DNA of 64,000 nucleotides from Prunus persica (taxonomy: Eukaryota > Streptophyta > Magnoliopsida > Rosales > Rosaceae): positions 47,485,657-47,549,656 of the forward strand of contig NC_034009.1 of assembly GCF_000346465.2 (NCBI RefSeq). Direction: 5' to 3'. How positions within the stretch are numbered: the first letter of the stretch is position 1; each line of letters opens with the position of its first letter. Below the pieces are notes generated by a model that saw only the letters and a program-made list of their open reading frames with translations, was not told the DNA's origin and did not search any database. A program made the translations under genes and the position numbers. Shown one piece after another: positions 11,831 through 24,270 of this stretch.

Positions 11831-12468
11831 ACTTGTATTAAAAGAAGCACTGCACAGGCAAACAGCATGTACAATCATAAATGCAGCATCATCAGCTCTA
11901 GGATGAGCATCTCAAGGTGACAGGAATCCGGGAAGCACAGACAAGGCTTTGAACTCCCAAAAGCTTCTTCCCGACAAAAAACTAGACGCAAGTCGTTTGC
12001 AAGCAAGAAATGGAAGGCTATATACTTATGTACAAAAGCTCGATGCATCATGTCTCGACAAGTATCACAAAGGGAGAATAAATACAAAACCAAAAGGACC
12101 AAAAAAAAAAAAAAAAAACAGATGAAGATGGGAGAGCATGTACCCCACCATACACAGTAGAAAAACTCTGGTAGCCCATTTGGGTCCAAACAAGCAAGCA
12201 CTATGAGATCCTCTTGGCAAAACTAGGCAACCAATAACCATAACACCCAAACCCTGTCACGAGCAGTGACTCTCCAGATTGCATGTGCATTACAGGCCAC
12301 TGCCCCCCTCCATTTCAGCATGCAGGGAAACTCAACCAATTCTTCCAGCATGTGTACTTTGTCATAGATAGCATCATCCTAGCAGACAGAACCTCATGTG
12401 ACAATCAAGTTCCATTTTCCAATTTTTTTTCCAATTTTTCATTATATAGCTAGAGACAAGGGGGCAGA
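11831..12468 (-). other. Probable 3' UTR of the ARF1-like gene
   Basis: Sequence downstream (minus strand) of the ARF stop codon. It contains a run of about 18 T on the minus strand (A at 12101-12118). No other gene signature is present. The distal boundary is an estimate. Confidence 0.4.
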
Positions 12469-15400
12469 TCAGTATGCAGGTCCCACAATGGATGACTGGT
12501 CTTCGGTGTTGACCGCTGCTTCAGAATCCGGCTTTCCTGGTTTGACCTCTTCATTGAGTGTAAGTTTTATCTTGGGTGACAACCTCTTGACTTCCTCTAT
12601 TGTATAGATAAAAATCTTCCTTACCATGCTGCAGAACTCACTGCAACAAAAGTATACAGATTTTACGGGATGAATATTCAAAGGCATGAAGTTTAGATTC
12701 ATTAACCTAATTACTTCTGGCGGAAGTTCATACATGGGATGGATACCCGAAATTTAAAATAAACAAAAAAGAATCTTCAGTTCTACTGTCCCAACACCAT
12801 CTAATCATTATGCTCCTTTTAAGAAGAGTCCAAAAGAGGACCACAGGTATTCTTAGTTCTTAAATTTAAGATGAGATACAATTGAAGCACTTAAGCAGTC
12901 AATCTTCAACTGTAAGACTCAAATGAAGAATTCAAGGGTTGGTAAGATGAACTTACTGCCATGGATCATCCCCAACCATCATCATGTCATCCTCATCATC
13001 GGTGTACACAACCTGCCATTTCTTCGTAGATCCACAGAGCTCACCCTCAATATCAAACATCTCTTCCAGTTTCTTAAGCAGATCCTTGTACCGCTCAAAC
13101 CGTGTCAAATCTACAGCTCGTCCAACAGCAATCCCTTGCATGTGAACCTAAGACAAATTTTTTTTTAAAATGAAAAAACAATCGATCATGCAGTCACCAC
13201 CAACACCCAAGACCCAATGACTTCTCAAAAAAGGAATGAAGAGGCATAAACCAGAGTGTAGTCCAATAGAATTTTTCTTGAGAAAAAACAATGTTAAGAT
13301 TCTAAAAGGAGGGACCACGACAGAAGAATTGTATATAATAGCTCTCAAATAAAGACAGAACTGACCTGATTCTTACTTTTTTTTTCAAGAAAAAAAAAAA
13401 CAAGCATTTGAATGTAGACATCAATATTGACAAGCCCATAGAATACTGAACCAAAAATTGCACCAAATCCAGTAAAAGGTTGGAAAATATTATTAGGTTG
13501 AGGGATAAAAAGACATGAACTACCTTGGTGCAACTCCGGATTTGCCTGCTTTGCGATTCCTGAGGTGATCTCAGGCACGACTTCTCAGCATCACAACTTC
13601 CTGAAGGGAGATCAGATCGATTGACATTTGATGGTTCGGAATGTTGATCAGATTCGGCATCAAATGATGAAATTGGTCGAATATCCCCCAATTTCCCAGA
13701 CACCATAACCACAGGTGAAGACTCCTCTACATTAGAGTTTTCAAGTAGCTGGATTCCAAACAGTCTACATCCATTCCCAGTGCCTTGTCTCCTTTCCCCA
13801 CAATCTTTGTTCGTAACGGGTGAGAAAGACTCCGTTACACCATCAACTCGATTAGACCAAAACATTGAGTTCCCAGAAACAGCAGCCAAAGAATTATTCC
13901 CAGTAAAACACAGAGAATTGACTTTTGAAGCAGAATTATACTTGGGTGATGGATAAATGTCTCGGCCGCGTTGTGGGTCGCTATAGGAGAAAGCTGAAGG
14001 AGACTCAACTTGGGATTTCCACTCACCTAGTACACAAAGACCATAAAGGAAATCAGAATAAAAAGTCCAAGACAGACAAATCACACATCACTATGAAAAT
14101 AATCATACCCAGTGCCGAAAGATCTGGGGACGGCGAAGGTAAAACAGGAGGTCGTGCCCGCTTGTTCCTCAGTGCAGGTTGGGAGTTTAGGGGAGTAGTT
14201 GCCACCAATGGCTCCAATTCCCATGGGGATACTCTATCTGGTCGCAATATTGAAGAGGGCTCATCCCATTGGACCTGAAAAAATAATATCATTACTCACT
14301 GGAAAAGTATTTCTAAATTAGAAAAAAAAAAGAAGATAAAATGAGACAGAATTAACTAACAACTACACATTAGATGCACAGAAACATATCTTATTGGACT
14401 GACTCAAAACTCAAATTAGGAACATCCACAGAAAAATATAGAAACCTTTAGTGATCGCCACTCAGAATTTGCCCATCCAGGTGATGTATTATCGCAAACA
14501 CCAACAATCGTGCCACTGAACCTGTAGTGCAGTAAAATTTGTTAGGTCCGAATGCTATGACTTCCTTCATAAGATACCAAGCAGAACAAAAATACCTTCT
14601 TTCAGGAACTTCCTCACCCTCAAATCTCATCTTAAACCTCATTCCAACAGAGAGTTTGTGACTGTGAGCTTCAAGGTACTTGTTGACACTTACAAGGAAC
14701 TCAGATCGACTTGTTCTGTGACAAATAGGGCCACCAAAATATTTTCTTTTTTCAGGATAGATTTGAGTAATAGAACAAACACAAAGAATGACCAACAGGG
14801 GGGAAGCAGGCTTCAAACTACACAACTTGACAATTTGAAATGCACAACCCGATTAACTTGTTAAAAGATATCTCATTCTTCCAACAACGAAAATGTACTC
14901 TAAAAGTTTCATAATATATATTATATATATGTACTCTAAAAGAGTAGATTATGTCGATACCAATACCTACTAAACATGTTTATTCAAACCACCATTTTCA
15001 CACTTAAAATCAGTGCCATATATAAGACATCAAATAGTCAGAGAAAGTACACATAATCAGGTTACAAGAACATTGGGAACACTACTTATTGGCCTCCATG
15101 AATAAAGCAAAAGAGAAAATACCTTGGCTTGTAGAAGACAGAAAATAGTGTCCCAGTTGCAATAGCATGAGAAGCAGTAGCTAGAACTCCAAGATGCATG
15201 CTGTGACTAGAAATAACAGACGATGGCATGTTGCTTGGTTGTCTCATGAGTCTCCTTACTCCAACACGCAGCTCTCCATTTTCACCTCTAGAACATACAT
15301 GTGAAATGACATATAAGCAAACAGCACACAGATTTAAGGATAAACTAACAAAAGCAAAATTAATTAATCCTCTTCATTGACTATAGACTTGCCTGAGGAA

Positions 15401-18400
15401 TATAAAGGCATCACCAGCTACTAATTTCTTAGAACTAACAAAAACACTCCACCCAGTTGTGAGCAAGTGCCGCCTAGGTTGCCCTGGATTATTTTAGAAG
15501 AGGAAAATTGTAATAACAATATAAGCATAGGAGCCCACTATCAAACTGAAAAGAGCATAAAATAAAGGCAACATCATAAGATGCCAGCCATTTTAACCAA
15601 TATATGGATACAAATATTCCACAACATAATGCTGAATTTAAAAGTCATGATTTTCACAGTAAAGTAGGAGAAAATATATCGTCTTGTTGAAGAAATTAGT
15701 ACAATAAATAGATAAAGATGTTGAACAAATGGGCACACTAGAATAGAGAAGGCTGAACCAAAAAGCTAATACTAAGGACAAGCCAGTCCAAATCTATGAT
15801 AAGCAGACCAATTAAAAAAAAAAAAGAGAGATAAAGTCGCATAAAACCTCTTGAGATATTGCTTTTCCCATGGCAAAGAACTTGTAGAGGACTAACCCCT
15901 CAAGTGGCTCTATCAAAAGATACATAATAAGTGATTTAGGACAAAGCATAAGCAGAAGGAAAAGGGGATATCCGAACTTTAACATCACACCAAAAGTTTC
16001 TTGGAATTACTCCAGAATGAAGAGAGGGAGACTCGAAAAATTCTGGCATCGAAACAAAGGTGTCTTGGAGTTGCTCCAATGACAAAGGTTATGACTTTTG
16101 AGGTAAAATGGTTAACCAAACATTAAGAAAACTTCTTGATTAAACTGTTGGATGCATAAAATGAAAATTTATGAAGATTCCTAGCTAAAGCAGTTACAAT
16201 GATACTCTTATAAGCGTATTCAATAAATCATTCAAATAAATAAATAAAAGCCAACCTCGAAATATGTGCCGAAAATGCCATTCATTTCCGTGCAAATCAG
16301 CTGCAACTAATTCTTGCCATGGAGGCTGCTGGGACATATCCTGAAAGAAATTGAAAATCAGGGTAGGCATAGAACAATGAGCCAACCTCCACTCCAGGAG
16401 AAAAATAAGAAAAGAAATATGAAGATATGCCAACATATTGTATGAACGAGGTAGAAACTGAAAACAAATAAAGAAACTACTCTAACCAGTGGTGGCAAAC
16501 AATCATCCGCATGCCTCCGAAGGACAGAGAATCCACCATGTGTGCTTGTGTCAGACGCAGTAAGTGTCTTGCAAAATGAATGGACTGTACACCGTGGAGT
16601 TTCTGGCAGTGGAGGATCTGGGCTTGTTACCTCGCTTTGCTGATCCATGAAGAAGAATCAAATTAGGGCAAACATGACAAAAAGGGAAAAGGGAAAATGG
16701 AGAAGCAAGGTTTGCAATCAATTATGACTCTAGATACAAACTGCAATTATAAAGAACATAATTCATCGAAATTGGTTAATACTTCTAGAATTTATGATTA
16801 TTTGGGGAGAGAGAACTCACATCTGCTTCCGGAAGGAGAGTAACTTGTGCATAAACTTCATCTGTTTCAGGTTCAGCCTACACTCAGGTTAAGTACAAAT
16901 CATACAACTTGACAGTTGAGCCAAGAACTGATGCACAACAAAGAAAAAAAAAAAAAAAAAAAAAAACTCTAATTTGTTACAAACTAAAATTCGTGATATC
17001 ACCCACCCGTAGCTGAACATTAACAACTTTACACAGGATTTTGGATGGCAGATTGAATGAAGGCATCTGCTGCTCTGACCCTTGATGCATTGATGCTTCA
17101 AGCTACAATAAAGCAACATACATGCAAAACGTGAGATATATACAAGTAAAATAACACAGAGCAAATTAACAGAGGAATAGACTATCGAGATCAGTTTATA
17201 GTGATACAGTTGACAGATACAATACAGTTAAAAGTAAGCAAAAACAATTATGTAATATTTGTATAGAAAGATTTTCAGTAGTAATTAAAAAATATAAGTA
17301 ACAAATTGAATAGCAAAGAAACAGAAAAATTAGGAAAACAAAGCTGGAATGCAAGTAATATAAATTATGCACTAAACCAAATTATAGAAACGGCAGAATA
17401 CCCAAACCAGAGTGAGTTGCAAGCTTGACTAAAGCTTTCAAACATTACACCGGAAAAAAGTTTAGAGTTCTAACAAAACATAGGTGGCGCTGGACTACAA
17501 ACCAAGCAATAAGCTAGACCCCACGTAAAGACGATGTATAGCATCTAAGGTAAGTACATTAAAGGTTAGATGGCCTAGCAATTCACATGACATGGACAAG
17601 GACATGCCCTTTAGGCACTCCAAGTTCATGGAAACACTTTCGAAACTGCCAGCACTTCTAGGATACATACATCACATCCAAGACCATACCGAGTCCACAT
17701 AAATATATTATACAAAACTTGCAATCACTCTAACTTAGTTCAAATTTGGAGAAGTGTTATTTAAGTGTTATAAAAAATATATAAATAAAAAAGGAAGGTG
17801 CTCCAACCACGCTAGCTATCTTGTTAGTTCCTAAAATAGATCAACCTTTACGAGGTCCTAAACTTGAGGTGAGAGAAAGTTGTTCCTAGGGACTAGCTAT
17901 TGGATATTTTAATATAGTTCAAAATGTTGAATTCAAAAAATAGTAAAAAAATTGATAACTAGCTAAAATAGTCAGCGTGGTTGGAGAAGCTACTTCAAAA
18001 GTGGCTAGCTACTATAACTTTCTAGTCATTTAAGCTACAATTTAGCAAGCCCCCTTGGAGATGATCTATTTCCTTTTAAAACCAGTCCCAAGGTTAGTTT
18101 AGGGAACTAATTTTGAGGCTACAATAATCCTTTCTTTCTTTTCATGATCTTAAGATGTGACTGTAAGTTCACATTAGCTAGTGTAATCAAGATATTGCAA
18201 AATAAGCTAAAGACAAGGTAATATCCATCATATGGTTTGTTCATTTGTTCTTAAAAGGCTTAAAAGGCTAGAGATACTTTTTTTTTTCTATGAGGAAAAA
18301 AAATATATAAAGACTAAGTTATTAGCTGTTATATCAATTAAAAACAGACCCCAAAAGCCAAACAAGGCCAAACTAAATGGCACCCTTAAGACAAACACGC

Positions 18401-19710
18401 AGACCTATCCAAGAGAGCTCACCATATATCTATCTTTAATTCATGGTTTGTTCTTTTTCTTCTTAAAGACTACACATGTTTATGTATTAAGTAATCCATT
18501 ATATAAATTCACAACTAGTTGCTGACATTATTAAGAAAATAGTGATTTGAAGTTACACAATACAACCCACATTACCAATAAACCTGAGTGCTAAGTATGA
18601 AAACCGCACAGCTACCTGTGATATAAACTTAGAACTCAGACATACCTGTTCCATGTGACCCTGTGGAAAGTAATAGACTCGCTCCCCTTCACGTGGAAGG
18701 GAGACAAGGGGTCCAGCACAAGCATGCCATAGTTCCTTATACAAAGCATCACCAGATGTCCCTATAAACAAGAATCAACGAAGTTTAGCCTCTCCAAGGA
18801 CAAGGAAGAAGTACTATAGACCCAAAATACAGACATCAAATAAACCCAGTCCAACAAAGACATTTCACTCTTTCCAGCCCCTTAGAGACCACATGCTATA
18901 TTGATAAGAATTATTTAATTATAAGATGTAAGAATATTCAATTCAGAGACGAGCATTAACAAAATGAAAGAACACCCGAAAAACAGGAAACAAGTTACAG
19001 CACTCAGCATCCTATAAATGTTTTTCTTTACATTCTTTTTGCCTTGGGTTATTAGATGATTACAATGGTTTGATTTTATCTTATCATCCCAAATTTAAAC
19101 TACAGAAATTCCCTGGATATATCTTGTTACATAGATCACTATCCACTAGATGCAGTATTTAGGCTTCTCTCAGCAAACTTGATATACTCCTGCTCATTGA
19201 CAGACCATCACTAAAAATGTTAAGACAAATGATGAATCTATAATTCCTCTAGAAAATTAGAATAGATTTATGGTAAAATTCCATAAAAGTATCAATAAAA
19301 TAATTACTCTATTTTCAGTCAAAGCATCAATAAAATAATTACCCACAAAAATCTTAGCCAAAGCCTCAATAAAATTTGTTTCCACATTAATGCACCATCA
19401 ACAAACTAAACTTAAAATTTATGTATATCAAACATTTATGATTTACACAAACAAACACTTTTATCATAAGCATCCTTAAGGTTGATTTATAGACACCCAG
19501 GATAATCAACAATTTCTTCTTTTTCAGTAAGTAAAAGACCATATTAACCAAAAGAGACAAGGTTAATCAATAACTTCACATTCCACTTCAGTATAGCGTA
19601 CTAATAGCAAGCAAAACATAATTTTCAGAATAGTAAGAAGCTCTGGTAAATGAGAAATTCAAACCTATCCGGGAACTGCCTTGGGGATGATTGGAAGCTG
19701 AGAATGTCAT
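12469..19710 (-). CDS. ARF1: Auxin response factor, ARF1 type (678 aa)
   Basis: Minus-strand exons, 5' to 3': 19710-19665, 18761-18646, 17102-17007, 16877-16821, 16639-16487, 16340-16256, 15483-15393, 15287-15123, 14715-14596, 14521-14446, 14274-14109, 14026-13524, 13147-12957, 12640-12469. Phases agree throughout and give 678 residues (Arabidopsis ARF1 has 665). The B3 DNA-binding domain is at about 120-225 ([43 protein letters not shown]). The ARF dimerisation/ancillary region follows ([14 protein letters not shown]). The middle region is Ser/Pro-rich with an RLFGI motif, as in repressor-class ARFs. A C-terminal PB1 domain starts at about 558 and carries the acidic [15 protein letters not shown] patch that binds Aux/IAA or other ARFs. 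It should act in the nucleus on AuxRE (TGTCTC-like) promoters, most likely as a repressor. The start [11 protein letters not shown] is preceded by a 5' UTR acceptor at 19752. One intron uses a GC donor (15392-15391). Confidence 0.95.
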
Positions 19711-20780
19711 AGCAAAACTAAACAAATGTTCTCCCACCCCTGAAGCTTTTCCTGTGGAAACCCAAGCGTTAAAAGGTTTTTTTGTATAGAAACAAGACAA
19801 CCAACACTGCCCAATTAATAGTGCCACCAACTAAGAGAAACCCATTAAGTAAAGACCATCAATTATCATCCATAATCAATGCAAAACTAGCTTCAGCGCC
19901 TGATAATTAAAGCCTTAAAATTTACCCACTTTTTGTGATAGCCGAACCAGCTCTGTGCCTTAAAAATGGCAACAAAATCAAAAAAAAATAAAAAAGAAGG
20001 TTGGAATTTGAGGCTTCAGCGCCAAACTGTGAACAATAAAGCGTAAATGGAGAACCTTTTGGGGTCGTCAACCTTTCTTAGCGTAAACATGGGCAATTGT
20101 TCAGTAAAGTAAATTTCAAAATGCACTTTTTTGGAGAACTGAAGAGAGGAAAGCAGGAATGGAGCAAATTTCATCAAGCCTTTGATCGCATACGATCTAA
20201 CGCATTTTCTTGGATTCAAAATTTTCCAACATGAGTCTCGTTAGATTGCTCCCACCTTTCCAGAAGGAAAAAAAAAAACTGAAAAGTTTTCCTATATTTT
20301 GGATCCTAAAGCGTAACTTCTTTGACACCCACTTAGAACCATCTTCCACTACTAAGTAAACCAACAAGAAAAATTCAGTATTTTTCTATTTGCGCAAAAC
20401 AAAAAACGTATAAGGAAAAATTGAAGCATTTCATATCCTCAGTTACAACATTTTCTCACAAACCAAATAAGAGCCCGAAACTCTGGATCTCTCACATATG
20501 TCGGTTCCGGGTAAGAAACAGACCAAACCCCCAAAACCCCCCAAAAAAAAAATTTTTGAAAAGTTAACCATTGAAAGAAAGGTTTCGTGAGCAGAGTGTA
20601 CCTCAGAGCTGATCAGCTGAGAGAATGAGCAGGCGGAATGAATCGCAAACTGGAATAAGTTAATTAGGGTTTTGAGAGGATCGATTTGGGATTGGGATCG
20701 GTGGATGATAAGATTAAGGTCGTGTTTGGTCGAAGCCGACACCACCTCTTTTCTCTTCTCTTTCTTCTCACTCCCTTTGG
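19711..20780 (-). promoter_or_regulatory. 5' UTR with a leader intron of the ARF1-like gene
   Basis: The ATG at 19710 is preceded by a UTR exon from 19751, whose upstream acceptor reads TTTCCACAG. A good donor (CTCTGAG|GTACAC) at 20602/20601 marks the end of a first non-coding exon starting near 20750-20780. The inferred leader intron is about 850 bases. Leader introns are common in ARF genes. The transcription start is not fixed; a CT-rich tract upstream may be the core promoter. Confidence 0.6.
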
Positions 20781-21029
20781 CTCTGTCTTTTATTTTAATA
20801 ATATTTTAAATAGTAAATTTGCAATTTAGTTTTAGAATTTAGTGTTTTTAATTTTAAGAGTTTTCTCTAGTTTAGTTTAGACAGACAAAGGAACAAGCTA
20901 CAGCCAGAGACAGACAGAGAGAGAGAGACAGAAAGAAAGAGACTGATGACTGTTGTTGAGAGAGAACTCATCAAGATTCAGAAAAGTTGGGTGTTGTTGA
21001 GTGTTCCAGTGGGTGAGTGCGTAATGCGC

Positions 21030-21030
21030 A

Positions 21031-21057
<27 letters not shown>
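21030..21057 (+). repeat. (CT)n microsatellite upstream of ARF1
   Basis: Fourteen CT units in a row. On the ARF strand this is (GA)n, a common element of plant core promoters and a GAGA-factor-like site. An (ATT)n run follows at 21069-21086. It should be highly polymorphic. Confidence 0.95.
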
Positions 21058-21061
<4 letters not shown>

Positions 21062-21089
21062 ATTGTAATTATTATTATTATTATTATAT

Positions 21090-22843
21090 ACTAGCCCCTT
21101 GACACATGCTCACGCATGTGTCAATTGGTTTTCTTTTTCTTTTTTATTTTATTTTTAGAATTAATAAAAGATAACAGGGTAGTTATGTTCTATAAAAGTA
21201 GGACCTATTATCTTATTTTGTTTTTAATTTTAATTTTTTTAATATTAAAAAATATGAATTTATCATATTATCCTCATTTAATTAATAATTTCAATTCTTA
21301 ATGTTTGAATTAATAAAGGGTATTTTCTGGTATTTTGAATGTTTCACCATTCTCTGTCTTTTGCTTTATATATATATAGATAGATAAACAATGAAAATGT
21401 GGGTGTGGTGGAAAGGAAATAATAAAAAAAAAGAGGAGGGAGGGAGGGGGAGCGAACAGCTATCCCATTCGTACCCTGAAATCCCTACAGCTTACCCCTT
21501 GTGTCTCCCATCCCGTCCCATCTTTCCCTTTCAACCTTTTAATTCGACCTTCCTTTTTTTATTGTTCATTTTTAATCACTATTAAATTATTAATTCTCTC
21601 TTTGAAGTTTTTAAGGTGATGGCTGGCTGGCAACTATTATATTATATTCTAATTAATTAATCAATATTCTGTAAGGCCATCTCCAATCCAATGCAAAAGG
21701 TTTGGGGCTTTTGACTCGGAATAGGACAAAGTCAATTTTGGGTTTGGCAATAGTACCGGTCCAAATTTGGATTTGGGTTTGAATTAGCATATATTAGGCT
21801 GGATCCCACTCAAAAGGCACGTACGTGAAGGAGATGTGGGTTTCTAGACTTAGATCCGACATTTGGCTCGATGTTAGATCAAAATTCATAAGTCCATAAT
21901 AAACCATAGAGCATATAGATATTTAATGGATGCAAAGTGTTTCATTTATAGTAATACATATTTTCAATTTCAAATAAAATTATATTTTTTTAAAACAAAA
22001 TAGTGGGATTATAGTGTAACTATTAATATGGCTAATGAAGTAATAGTGGTCCTAAGATAAGTTAATTTTACTTGTTTAAAATGTGAATGGAAGATGAGAC
22101 CAAAACTCCCTCAATCAAATTTTAACATTATGTCAGTAAACGAAGAATACTATAAATATACTTGCATGGAATACCATAAATATACTTGCATGATGTTGGA
22201 ATCTCATATAATTCTATTATGATGAGTTCATACGTGAATACCTATACAAGCAAGCACGGTGGACTAAGACTTAACTAATAAAATAGTGGTTCACAATATT
22301 ATTCTGGGGTACACATTTGCTAGATGTCGAACCATATGAGTAATCATATCAAGATGTGAATGGGCAAAAGCACCCTCTCTTTATTATATGAGATTCCATA
22401 AATCTTATTATGGTGTGGTAAACAAGATAATAGGGAGTCTCCCATCCCACTAAGAGTTTTAACCGAAACTCTCGAATTCCATCTTGAGGGATGTGTAATT
22501 TGCTAAAAATTATGGGAGGTGCTATTTGACTTAAATACTCTAGTCAATAGTTTTAAAAACAATCCAACACCTAGCTATGTAATTGTACATATGTCTAGAA
22601 TTGCATTCGCCAAGATCCTAGATAAATAATGTCTAAAGGGCCATAACTTTCCATATTGGTACCACAATTTTAAGATATTTCTTACTATCAAGAAGATTGC
22701 TCATGTAATGGAGACTACTTATGCCCCTATGCCTCTTGGAGAGAATGCATCTCAAGATATGTAAGGCCAAGTGTTACATTTTGGTTTCCATGAATGATGA
22801 GCTCCAAAGACATAGACTTGTACAATACTTGGTGACTAAGGAG
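21090..22843. other. Intergenic region left of the solo LTR
   Basis: AT-rich, with no supported gene. A short duplication of ataccataaatatacttgc occurs near 22148-22190. The segment at 22540-22840 may be decayed retrotransposon DNA, but no domain could be read. Confidence 0.4.
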
Positions 22844-23434
22844 TGTTGGAAAATTTAATATTAACTAATATTGATTTTCCTATTTGAATGGAAATTAATA
22901 AAATTTATTGGGTTAAAGACATGACTCTTGGGTTAAAGACATCTTCACATGGGAGGTGATAACTCTTCAAACCAAGGGATGCATTGTTTGGGGTGACAAC
23001 TCTTCAGACCAAGGGATGCATTGTTTGCCTTTTCAGATTGAGATACCTTTTTAGAAAGAGTATTTCATCATCTATAAATAGAGCAATCCTCCTGCAATTT
23101 TATTCATTCAATCAATTCTCTACATACATACTTTCATTTATAGTGAGCATTAGAGTTTTCATAAAGAGAGGTTCCTGCATAATTTTGATTCAAAGTTCCT
23201 TATGAATTGTAGTGCTTCTTTCATAAGGAAGGGAGTCGTTGTATCCTGGGAGGCAAACGCTAGTGAACCATAAGCACCAGTGTGGGGCGTACTTCGTCTT
23301 AAGGTCAGAGTGTCCAATACTTGTCTCGACTCAATTAAGGTTCTTTTAATTCAATTCTGATATTGTGAAAATCTGTTTTGTTTGTAGTGTTTATTTATTT
23401 ATTTTATAGCAATTTAGCACTCATATTTCCAACA
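22844..23434 (+). mobile_element. Solo LTR, 591 bp, with 5-bp target duplication (Copia-like)
   Basis: The element starts TGTTGGAAAAT and ends ATTTCCAACA, with the short inverted termini TGTTGGAAA/TTTCCAACA. The 5-bp direct repeat AGGAG flanks it on both sides (22839-22843 and 23435-23439). No internal retrotransposon genes or second LTR adjoin it, so it is a solo LTR left by LTR-LTR recombination. It still has a promoter-like TATA (CTATAAATAG, near 23072). The termini resemble Ty1/Copia LTRs. The intact target duplication implies fairly recent insertion. Confidence 0.92.
22955..23028 (+). repeat. 37-bp tandem duplication inside the solo LTR
   Basis: Two copies of a unit starting GGTGAtAACTCTTCA and ending in GCATTGTTTG lie head to tail (22955-22991, 22992-23028), differing at a few bases. 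Short repeats upstream of an LTR's TATA box can act as enhancer units; here that is only inference. Confidence 0.85.
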
Positions 23435-23439
23435 AGGAG

Positions 23440-24270
23440 TACCAAAACGGTGAATAATTGACATGATTAATGATTCCACTGCCCCCAACACTACATTAGA
23501 AATCGACAGTGAAGGTATGTTCAAGTTCAGTAATGTAGGATTGAGGGTCAACAAGTTGAGGTTGCTGGGGGAATGGAGTACGGAGAAGGGTGAAGATAAT
23601 GATAACAGTGATGATACCATTAGCAAAAAAGTTTGTGGGAATGTAAAGATAGGTAATCTATCTCATGCCAATAAAGTTATTAAATCACCATATATTTGAA
23701 ACAATTAGGAATATATAGATAAAAAGGATGACCATTACTTCATTTTGTTCATCCAAACCTTCATTCTCACCTAGGATTCTGAGCTCCGGGTCCAACCTCG
23801 AATCCAGTCTCAGCTTCATACCTCAATCATCATGATACCCAACAAAGTCTCCATCATCATGGACACGAACTATAATATCATCTTCTTTATCATCATTGCT
23901 CATAATTTATGTCTTACATTGGGGTTTAGTAGTGTAGGGAAGATTAGGGGAGGATGAAGAGATCACACCATCTCCTAAATCATCATTGCATGTATCGTTA
24001 ATGTTAATGAAAATGTGTGCACTACATTGGAGTATGATAGTGTAAGGATGTTCAAGTTTGACAATGTAGGAATGTTGAGTATCAGCAAGTTGGGGTTGTT
24101 AAAGGGGAAAATGAATAAGGTTCTCATGGGCGGGGCCAAAGAGGGGAACGAAATAAAGAATAGGGTGGAGATGATGGTGATGATACCATTAGCATAAATA
24201 CACCTTGCAAAATTACAAATTCTCTGAATAGCAAAACACACCAGCCATAAGTACAAAAACCAAACATGAA
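23440..24270. repeat. Diverged direct duplication, non-coding or unassigned
   Basis: The block near 23485-23630 (CACTACATTaGAAaTcGACAG... to GATGATACCATTAGCA) recurs near 24028-24196 with substitutions and indels. Both copies keep a short open frame with a related peptide (MFKFsNVG / MFKFDNVG), but the frames differ in length and show no known domain. A related phrase (ggacac..aactataatatcatc) appears near 23858 and again near 24960. This looks like decayed repeat-family DNA. Confidence 0.6.
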
